From JAAAOZ01 sp964496595 (lineage in GTDB: Bacteria > Chloroflexota > Anaerolineae > B4-G1 > SLSP01): 29,465 nucleotides of DNA. The stretch is from NCBI GenBank assembly GCA_964496595.1, contig CAZCAI010000040.1, positions 1-29,465 of the forward strand, in the 5' to 3' direction. The notes under the pieces are model-generated. The model made no database searches and was not told the origin of the DNA. It saw only the letters and a list, made by a program, of their open reading frames with translations. Below, piece by piece: positions 23,440-29,465 of this stretch (positions within the stretch are counted from its first letter, which is position 1; each line of letters begins with the position of its first letter). The position numbers and the translations under genes are program-made.

Positions 23440-24249
23440 ATGAAGAGAAAGAAGCAGCGCAATTATTATCGCACGACTGCTCTATTGGGCGCGCAACCCC
23501 AGGTGGCTGCGAAAAAGCGCAAGACGCGCCGCTCGATGCAACGTTCTCTCCGCGAGTTTCCCTGGAAGCGGGTGGCGCCGCTGCTGGCGATCCTGGCGTT
23601 GGCGCTGTGGGTGTGGCTGGATAATCGCTGGTACGTGATGGGCGAGGATTTGGAAGTGGCGAATGCCTCCTCCAACACGTTGGCCTACGATGTCGCGCTG
23701 GCCTCGGATTTGTTGGGATGGCACGCTTTTTGGTTGGATACGGACGCCGCTACTGAGCAGATTTTGGCGGCGGCGCCCGGCGTCACCTCCGCCGAGGTCG
23801 CCTGCCGGCGCTTCCCCGCGCAGTGTACCATTCACGTCAGCGAGCGCGAGCCGGCGCTGATCTGGGAATCGGAGGCCGGCGTGAAGTGGGTGGATGCGGA
23901 GGGCGTGGTCTTCGCGGCGCGCGCGGGGGGGATGGATTTGCCCATCATCCACGGGCCGCTGCCCGCTTTAGAGGATGGCCGCATCCCGGCGGATATTCTG
24001 GCGGGTGTGGAGGCCTTGATTGAGCTAGGGATTCCCGCCGACCGCTTGGGCTATCTGCCGGAGCGCGGCTTGATCTGGGTGGATGAGGAGGGGCGGCGCG
24101 TCGCCTTCGGCGTCGGCCCGGAGATGGATGCGCGGTGGGCGATCTATCAGGCGTTGATTGCGGATCTCGAGGCGCGGAAAATTTTCCCGTGGACGGTCGA
24201 TGTGCGGTTTCCCAACGCGCCGACTTATTCACTGGAGCGAGTATGGTGA
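23440..24249 (+). CDS. ftsQ: Cell division protein FtsQ (POTRA-containing)
   Basis: This 269-aa bitopic protein has a strongly basic cytoplasmic N-terminus (about 45 residues with many Lys/Arg), one membrane helix (about 46-63, VAPLLAILALALWVWL), and an extracytoplasmic part that fits a POTRA plus beta domain (LGWHAFWLD...ILAAAPGVTSAEVACRRFPAQCTIHVSEREPALIW). FtsQ/DivIB links early and late division proteins through FtsL and FtsB. The GGGGGAGGGCGAGG site precedes the ATG. It lies between ddl and ftsA, the classic place. Confidence 0.88.
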   Translation: MKRKKQRNYYRTTALLGAQPQVAAKKRKTRRSMQRSLREFPWKRVAPLLAILALALWVWLDNRWYVMGEDLEVANASSNTLAYDVALASDLLGWHAFWLDTDAATEQILAAAPGVTSAEVACRRFPAQCTIHVSEREPALIWESEAGVKWVDAEGVVFAARAGGMDLPIIHGPLPALEDGRIPADILAGVEALIELGIPADRLGYLPERGLIWVDEEGRRVAFGVGPEMDARWAIYQALIADLEARKIFPWTVDVRFPNAPTYSLERVW

Positions 24250-24287
24250 GCGCGAGTGATTGTGCAGCCCGGAAAGGGGGAGCCTAG

Positions 24288-25505
24288 GTGGAACGATCCG
24301 TTGTGGGCATTGATATTGGGAGTCATCGCATCCTGGTCTTGGTCGCGGAAATCGATGAGCAAGAGCGGACGCGTATCGTCGGCGTGGGCGAGGCGCCCGC
24401 GCGGGGCATTAAAAAGGGCGTCGTCGTCAACGTGACAGAAGCGACGGCCTCGATTTTGGACGCGGTCGAGCGGGCCGAGCAAAGCTCCGGTTACCAGATC
24501 GAGCGGGCCTATGTCGGCGTGACGGGCACGCACATCAACTCGCGGAACAGCCAGGGCGTCGTCGGCGTCTCGCGTCGCGATCGCGGCATCATGCCCGATG
24601 ACATCGACCGCGTGTTGGAAGCGGCCGGCGCCATCGTGTTGCCTCAGAATCAGGAGCTGCTGCACATCTTGCCGCGCACGTACACCGTCGATGGGCAAGA
24701 GGGCGTGCGCAATCCCCTGGGGATGCACGGGTTTCGACTAGAGGTCGAGGCCCACGTGGTGATGGGCGCGAGTACGGCGTTGCAAAATCTCACCAAGTGC
24801 GTTGAGGGCGCCGGCGTCGAGGTCAGCGAGCTGATTTTGACGAGTTTGGCCGCCGGGCGCGCTATTCTCTCGGAGACCGAGAAGGAGATGGGCGTGGTGC
24901 TGGTCGATATCGGCGCCGGCTCCACGGACATCGCCATCTTTATCGAAGGGACGGTGTGGCACACGCGCTCGCTGCCGATGGGCGGGGAGTACATCACCAA
25001 CGACATCGCCATCGGCCTGCGATTGCCGCCGGAGGCAGCCGAGCGGATCAAGTTGAAGCACGGGCGCGCGGTGGCTGCGCAGGTGGCGGAAGATGAGCGT
25101 TTCACCATTTCGCCTTATGGGGATGACAGCCCGGTGGCGGTGCCGCGCTGGAAGTTGGCGGAGATCATCCAGGCGCGCTGCGAGGAGATGTTGGAGAATG
25201 TCCAGCAAGAGATCAAGCGCTCCGCCTACGATGGCCTGTTGCCGGCGGGATTGGTGCTGTGCGGCGGTGCATCCCAACTGCCCGGCCTGAGCGATCTGGC
25301 ACGCGAGATGTTCGAGTTGCCCGTGCAGGTCAGCATGCCCCATAACATCTCCGGCTTGACGGATCAGGCATCGGACCCCAGCGCCGCCGTCGCGGTGGGC
25401 TTGGTGGGATGGACGCCGATGTGGGAGGATGGCGGGTGGCGCGCGTTGCGATCCCCCTGGTGGAAGCGGTGGTGGCCCTGGCTGAGGACGCTGTTTCCAG
25501 GATAG
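24288..25505 (+). CDS. ftsA: Cell division actin homologue FtsA
   Basis: This 405-aa actin-like ATPase tethers FtsZ to the membrane. The N-terminal VVGIDIGSHRILVLVAE (phosphate 1), the 1C subdomain, VLVDIGAGSTDIAIF (phosphate 2) and LVLCGGASQLPGL are visible. The last residues, WWKRWWPWLRTLFPG, form an amphipathic aromatic/basic membrane-targeting helix. The start is GTG 24288 with AAAGGGGGAG upstream. It lies directly before ftsZ as expected. Confidence 0.94.
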   Translation: MERSVVGIDIGSHRILVLVAEIDEQERTRIVGVGEAPARGIKKGVVVNVTEATASILDAVERAEQSSGYQIERAYVGVTGTHINSRNSQGVVGVSRRDRGIMPDDIDRVLEAAGAIVLPQNQELLHILPRTYTVDGQEGVRNPLGMHGFRLEVEAHVVMGASTALQNLTKCVEGAGVEVSELILTSLAAGRAILSETEKEMGVVLVDIGAGSTDIAIFIEGTVWHTRSLPMGGEYITNDIAIGLRLPPEAAERIKLKHGRAVAAQVAEDERFTISPYGDDSPVAVPRWKLAEIIQARCEEMLENVQQEIKRSAYDGLLPAGLVLCGGASQLPGLSDLAREMFELPVQVSMPHNISGLTDQASDPSAAVAVGLVGWTPMWEDGGWRALRSPWWKRWWPWLRTLFPG

Positions 25506-25625
25506 GGTGATTTATCTGTAGAGCGTGCATTATTTTGTAGATTAAAGTGGATTGGGATGAGGAGGGGTGACATGGATATGCGAACGTATCAGACATTATA
25601 TGAATCGGATAAGGGAGGTTCTAAA

Positions 25626-26702
25626 ATGGCCGTTACTCAGGGAGAAAATTTTGCTCAGATTCGAGTCGTAGGGGTTGGCGGCGGCGGCAGCAACGCCGTC
25701 AATCGGATGATCGCCGAGGGGCTTCAGGGGGTGGATTTCATCGCGGTGAACACCGACGCCCAGGCGCTGATGCTCTGTGATGCGCCCAAGCGTTTGCGCA
25801 TTGGCGATGGCGTGACGCGCGGATTGGGGGCGGGCGGACATCCTACCGAAGGGAAGAAGGCCGCCGAGGAGTCCGAGGGCGAAATCCGCGAGGTGCTCCA
25901 AGGCTCCGATATGGTCTTCGTCACCGCCGGGATGGGCGGCGGCACCGGCACCGGCGCCGCGCCTGTGATCGCGCAGATTGCCAAGGAGGAGATCAAGGCG
26001 TTGACCATCGGCGTGGTGACGCGCCCCTTCACCTTCGAAGGCTCGCAGCGCGGCAACGTCGCCGTGGAGGGCATCGAGGAGTTGAAGAAGGTCGTGGATA
26101 CCTTGATCGTCATCCCCAATGATCGTCTGTTGGAGATCACAGAGAAGCGGATGAGCCTCACGCAGGCCTTCCGCGTCGCGGATGACGTACTGCGCCAGGG
26201 CATCCAGGGAATCACCGAGGTCATCACCGTGCCCGGCCTGATTAACCTGGACTTCGCGGACGTGCGCGCCATTATGGAAGAGGGCGGGGCTGCGTTGATG
26301 GCCGTCGGGCGCGCCGAGGGCGAAAATCGCGCACTTGAGGCCGCGCAGCAGGCGATCTCCAGCCGGCTCTTGGACATCACCATCGACGGCGCGCGGGGCA
26401 TCCTCTTCAACATCACCGGCGGCGAAAGCCTGACGCTCTACGAGGTGAACGAGGCCGCTTCGATCATCCGCGAGACCGCGCACCCCGACGTCAACCTGAT
26501 CTTCGGCGCGGTGGTCGACCCCGATATGCAGGAAGATGTCCGCATCACCGTCATCGCCACGGGCTTTGATGGCGAGCCAAGCGGCTCCGAGCAGGCCGGC
26601 GCGAAGCGCCAACGGCGGATGGAATCCCAGGATATTTTCTCGGCTGGCATGGTCGACCGCGATAACATCGACGTCCCCGCCTTCCTGCGACGTCGCGGCT
26701 AA
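25626..26702 (+). CDS. ftsZ: Cell division GTPase FtsZ
   Basis: This 358-aa tubulin homologue forms the Z ring. IRVVGVGGGGSNAVNRMI starts the GTPase domain, and GMGGGTGTGAAPV is the tubulin signature. VTRPFTFEGSQR and the C-terminal peptide DNIDVPAFLRRRG (which binds FtsA and others) are present. The linker is short. ATG 25626 has AAGGGAGG upstream and matches the usual family N-terminus. A second in-frame ATG at 25572 has its own AGGAGGGG site and would add 18 residues (376 aa in total). Confidence 0.95.
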   Translation: MAVTQGENFAQIRVVGVGGGGSNAVNRMIAEGLQGVDFIAVNTDAQALMLCDAPKRLRIGDGVTRGLGAGGHPTEGKKAAEESEGEIREVLQGSDMVFVTAGMGGGTGTGAAPVIAQIAKEEIKALTIGVVTRPFTFEGSQRGNVAVEGIEELKKVVDTLIVIPNDRLLEITEKRMSLTQAFRVADDVLRQGIQGITEVITVPGLINLDFADVRAIMEEGGAALMAVGRAEGENRALEAAQQAISSRLLDITIDGARGILFNITGGESLTLYEVNEAASIIRETAHPDVNLIFGAVVDPDMQEDVRITVIATGFDGEPSGSEQAGAKRQRRMESQDIFSAGMVDRDNIDVPAFLRRRG

Positions 26703-26737
26703 GAAGCATCCTTGTCGCATATCCAATACGCGCGTCA

Positions 26738-26769
26738 CCCCTCCCTTGAGATCTCACTCAGGGGAGGGG
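26738..26769 (+). terminator. Stem-loop ending the dcw cluster
   Basis: CCCCTCCC-TTGAG is followed by CTCA-GGGGAGGGG, giving a GC-rich stem about 35 bases after the ftsZ stop. There is no T-run directly after it, so it may act as a terminator with help or as an mRNA-stabilising hairpin. Confidence 0.6.
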
Positions 26770-26879
26770 CGGCGCTGTTGGCGTCTATCATAAGAGAGAT
26801 TCAACAAGTTAAAAAAGGAACGCCCGAAGAAGCAACGCAAGCGTGACTTTTGCCGGCGCCTATGATACTATGCTTTCCA

Positions 26880-26911
26880 ATCGTAGCGAGGTTTTTTCGC
26901 TACGATTTTTT
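26880..26911 (+). terminator. Hairpin plus T-tract upstream of the exonuclease gene (copy 1)
   Basis: ATCGTAGCGA (26880-26889) pairs with TCGCTACGAT (26897-26906) and is followed by six T residues. It ends 20 bases before the exonuclease start codon. It may finish dcw read-through or act as an attenuator of the exonuclease. A nearly identical hairpin follows that gene. Confidence 0.75.
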
Positions 26912-26931
26912 ATGACTTCTGCTCGGAAACT

Positions 26932-27822
26932 ATGAAAATCAGTGCGAGAAACGAAGGTCTTAGTATGAATAAATCTTATATTGCTACGTCTATCCGTTTC
27001 GATCCCCAGCAGCCGCTGGCCGAAACGACCTTTGCTGTCTTTGACGTCGAGACCACCGGCCTTGACCCGACTTTTGGGCATCGCATCTGCGAGGTGGGTT
27101 GCTTGCGGGCGCGTAATGGCGTGGAGTTGAAGCGGTTTGAGTCTCTGGTCGATCCGGGCCGAGCGATTTCGTCGGGCGCCTTTCGCGTCAATCGTATCAC
27201 AGAGGAGATGCTGCGAGACGCCCCGCCTTTCGATCGGATCGCCGGCCCGTTGCTAGACATCATCCAAGGCGCTGTGCTGGTCGCCCATAACGCGCCCTTC
27301 GATCTGGGCTTTTTGGCGGCGGAACTCGAGATCGCACGCTTGCTCGTGCCCGATAATCCCGTGGTCGATACATTGGCCCTGACACGCCGCGCCTATCATC
27401 TGCCGCGCAACAGCCTTTCTGCCGTCGTCGCGGCGCTGGGCATCGAGCACAATCCCACCCACCGCGCGTTGAGCGATGTGCGGGCCACGTGGGGTGTCTT
27501 GGAGCAACTTCTGCGAGATCTGGCGCGGCGGCATGGCATCACCACGTTAGGGCAATTGATCGACTTCCAGGGTGGACCGGTTCCTTATCCCCAGGCGCGC
27601 GTCCTATCCCTGCCGCCGACCATCACGGAGGCATTGGATGACGGCAGGCGCGTGCGGATGCGCTATCGAGACGCCAGAGGGCGGGAGACAGAGCGTCTGG
27701 TGCAGCCTCTGCGGGTGAGCGAGCGCGGTGGTGTCCTGTACCTGATTGCCCATTGCTACTGGCGCGATGAACAGCGCACCTTCCGTCTGGATCGTGTTGT
27801 GGAGATGATATTGGATGGGTGA
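26932..27822 (+). CDS. DEDDh 3'-5' exonuclease (DnaQ/PolC epsilon-like) fused to a WYL domain
   Basis: This 296-aa protein starts at ATG 26932. An alternative ATG at 26965 has AAGG seven bases upstream. Residues about 33-195 form a DnaQ-like exonuclease: FAVFDVETTG (Asp38, Glu40), HNAPFDLGFL (Asp124) and HRALSDVRAT (His177, Asp182), so all four metal/catalytic residues and the His are present. Residues about 230-295 match a WYL domain: EALDDGRRVRMRYRDARGRE, VQPLRV and VLYLIAHCYWRDEQRTFRLDRV. WYL domains bind ligands or nucleic acids in regulators and defence systems. The gene stands alone between two identical hairpins. The function of the fusion is unknown; a role in DNA repair or a nucleic-acid-sensing nuclease is inferred. 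Confidence 0.85.
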   Translation: MKISARNEGLSMNKSYIATSIRFDPQQPLAETTFAVFDVETTGLDPTFGHRICEVGCLRARNGVELKRFESLVDPGRAISSGAFRVNRITEEMLRDAPPFDRIAGPLLDIIQGAVLVAHNAPFDLGFLAAELEIARLLVPDNPVVDTLALTRRAYHLPRNSLSAVVAALGIEHNPTHRALSDVRATWGVLEQLLRDLARRHGITTLGQLIDFQGGPVPYPQARVLSLPPTITEALDDGRRVRMRYRDARGRETERLVQPLRVSERGGVLYLIAHCYWRDEQRTFRLDRVVEMILDG

Positions 27823-27856
27823 ATGAAGAATGAGGTAGCTCAGTTGTGTGTGACCC

Positions 27857-27889
27857 ATCGTAGCGATATTTTTATCGCTACGATTTTTT
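27857..27889 (+). terminator. Intrinsic terminator after the exonuclease gene (hairpin copy 2)
   Basis: The perfect 11-bp stem ATCGTAGCGAT/ATCGCTACGAT (27857-27867 with 27874-27884) is followed by a six-T run. It lies 35 bases after the stop codon. It shares the stem sequence with the hairpin at 26880-26911. The 316-bp gap 27823-28138 otherwise holds a family A repeat fragment and the left end of the insertion sequence. Confidence 0.85.
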
Positions 27890-27931
27890 CATGGCACTGC
27901 TCTTGAGAGGCTGTTTGAAAATGAGTTTCAA

Positions 27932-28011
27932 CCTTGCGAAGGTTGCTCAAATGACCTTAAAAAGCCTGACTGTGTGCGCGAACAGGTTAATCTGTTGTAA
28001 CCGTTTAGGCC
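27932..28011 (+). repeat. Dispersed repeat family A, copy 4, truncated at the IS
   Basis: The left end CCTTGCGAAGGTT is perfect, and the interior shares ACAGGTTAATCTGTT-like bases with copy 3 (CAGGTTCATCTGTT). The right terminal repeat is missing: the IS left end begins about where it should come. No matching right end is visible after the IS. Confidence 0.75.
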
Positions 28012-29335
28012 GTTCCAAGAAAATAAACCTCCCAAATATAAGCGATTTTCCGAGGGAAGAGCATCTGGGGTAGCACCGCATTCAACCGTGGAGAGCAGTG
28101 CTCCTTGAAAAAAGCGGGAACTCTGGCACAATTCAGGAATGGAAAAAGAACAACAGAAGCCAATGAACTCGCAGGAAGTATTTTGCCCGAATGAGACATG
28201 TGTCGCTCGCGGGCAAATCGGCCAAGGAAATATCGGCGTGCACAGTCAGCAGGAACGCCGCTACAAATGCAACGTCTGTGGGGTGACGTTCGCGGAAACG
28301 AAAGGGACGCCTTTCTATCGCGCTCATAAACCGCACTGGGAAATTATCATCGTCGTCACCCTGTTAGCGTATGGCTGTCCGATCCAAGCGATCGTAGCCG
28401 CGTTTGGCTGGGATGAACGGACGGTGAAGAAGGTCCAGGAAACCTCCGGCGAGCACTGTCAAGATGTGCATGAGCACTTGGTCGAACAACCTCGTGACCT
28501 CCAGCACGTGCAAGCCGATGAGATCTGGGTGAAGGCCCAAGGGGTGGTGCTGTGGTTGGCGATGGCGATGCAAGTCGGGACCCGCTTGTGGTTGGGCGCG
28601 GTGGTGAGTGAACGGCGCGATCGGTCGCTGATCACCGAATTAATGCAGCATGTGCGCGCGTGTGCCTTGTGTCGCCCCCTCTTGTTCTGTGTGGATGGCC
28701 TCCGGGCCTACGTGGGTGCGATCCAGCGCACATTTCGCGAACCGCTCCGGACGGGTCAACCAGGCCGCCCACGCCTGCGCCCGTGGGACGGTATCTACAT
28801 TGCCCAAGTCATCAAGCAGTACCAGGGCCGCCGCGTGACCGGCGTGATCCACCGGATCTGCCAGGGGACAACGGCTCAAGTTCAGGCCTTGATCCAAGCT
28901 TCGCAAGGGCACGGCGGCATCAACACCGCCTACATCGAACGGCTAAATGCGACCTTCCGGGCGCGCTTGGCACCCTTGGTGCGGCGCAGCCGGGCGCTGG
29001 TTCGCCAGCTTCCCACTTTGCACGCGGGCGTCTATTTGGTGGGCACCGTCTACAACTTCTGCACCTATCATCAGAGTCTGCGCGTTGAACTTCTCCTGCC
29101 TCAATAATCGTCGTCGGTGGCTGAAGCGCACTCCCGCTATCGCAGCGGGGATTACAGATCACAAATGGTCAGTCGAAGAGCTGCTCTGGTATCAGGTTCC
29201 TAAGCCGCCGAACTTGCCTAAACGGCCTGGACGCCCTTCCCAGGCGTTTCTGGAGCTCAAAAAGCAGTGGCTCAGCTGACCACGGTTCCCTGTGGAGCTA
29301 CCGCATCTGGTTTGGAAGGTTTTAATTCCTGGAAC
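28012..29335 (+). mobile_element. IS1-like insertion sequence
   Basis: Imperfect terminal inverted repeats of 25 bp (28012-28036 and 29311-29335) match at 20 of 25 positions. Both outer ends read GTTCC and both inner ends CCAAA when oriented inward. They flank a single transposase gene. No clear target-site duplication is visible outside them. The element is about 1.32 kb and cuts a family A repeat. The family assignment comes from the transposase. Confidence 0.8.
28139..29279 (+). pseudogene. IS1-like DDE transposase with a frameshift near the C-terminus
   Basis: The first frame gives 322 aa from ATG 28139. It has an InsA-like zinc motif (Cys16, Cys21, Cys44, Cys47), a helix-turn-helix region (YGCPIQAIVAAFGWDERTVKKV), and a DDE core with HVQADEIWV (Asp127), LFCVDGLRAY (Asp186) and GINTAYIERLNATFRARL (Glu267). 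It stops at 29105-29107. The +1 frame continues with RRRWLKRTPAIAAGITDH and WSVEELLWYQVPKPP to a stop at 29277-29279, which matches the usual end of these transposases. One extra T near 29104 would explain the break. It may be a pseudogene, a sequencing error or, less likely, programmed frameshifting. All catalytic residues are upstream of the shift. Confidence 0.8.
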
Positions 29336-29465
29336 TACCTTAGTCTTGTGAGGGGTAACGCACTTTTGAACTTATCACCAAGCATAGACTGCATGAGGCT
29401 GCCTTTTCTTCCAGCAATTCCAATTATGACCGCCAGCTTTAACTAACTCCAGATGATGGTATAGT
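29336..29465. other. Non-coding tail of the window
   Basis: I see no gene, RNA or clear repeat here. The sequence is lower in GC than the rest and follows directly on the right end of the insertion sequence. Confidence 0.4.

Noticed and set aside
25596..26738. A 380-codon antisense frame opposite ftsZ
   Set aside because: It is the mirror of a well-conserved gene in GC-rich DNA. It has no recognisable motif, and ftsZ fully explains the region.

Overview
The window is about 29.5 kb of GC-rich bacterial chromosome. Its gene content suggests a Chloroflexota (Anaerolineae-like) organism or a metagenomic bin of that group. The grounds are a near-complete division and cell-wall (dcw) cluster with a CvpA-like gene inside it, a NurA-type nuclease, secreted proteins with Thr/Pro-rich stalks, and many short palindromic repeats between and inside genes. 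The taxonomic call is inference from gene content and style; no rRNA gene is present.

Region 1 (1-6212, + strand) looks like a cobalamin-responsive uptake operon. An AdoCbl-type riboswitch and an intrinsic terminator precede five tightly packed genes. The first encodes a secreted alpha/alpha-barrel protein ending in an LPASG-type sorting signal. The second encodes a secreted, membrane-anchored protein with a DUF4430 (transcobalamin C-terminal-like) domain. The last three encode an ECF transporter: S component, T component, and a double ATPase in one polypeptide. The two secreted proteins correspond to the two domains of animal intrinsic factor/transcobalamin, here as separate neighbouring genes. 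I consider this the most interesting system in the window.

Region 2 (6209-8687, - strand) holds a NurA-family nuclease, a probable HAS-barrel protein and a small unknown protein. No HerA ATPase is visible.

Region 3 (8690-26769, + strand) is the dcw cluster: mraZ, rsmH, ftsL-like, ftsI, murF, mraY, murD, ftsW, murG, cvpA-like, murC, a 55-aa small ORF, murB, ddl, ftsQ, ftsA, ftsZ. It starts with a consensus-like promoter and a 10-bp-phased array of TGGG boxes (probable MraZ operator). It ends with a stem-loop after ftsZ. murE is absent from its usual place.

Region 4 (26770-29465) has a DEDDh exonuclease fused to a WYL domain, lying between two copies of one hairpin-plus-T-tract, and then an IS1-like insertion sequence whose transposase is frameshifted near its end.

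Three families of short repeats run through the window. Family A is about 95 bp with terminal inverted repeats CCTTGCGAAGGTT: four copies, one cut off at the IS. Family B is about 105 bp and built from ACG-phased palindromes: two full copies and one partial, one of them read through as the N-terminus of the DUF4430 gene. Family C is made of small double-hairpin units (GTAGG...CCTAC and GCTCCAAG...CTTGGAGC). At least four family C units are inserted in frame in the ECF ATPase gene, and another lies between mraY and murD.
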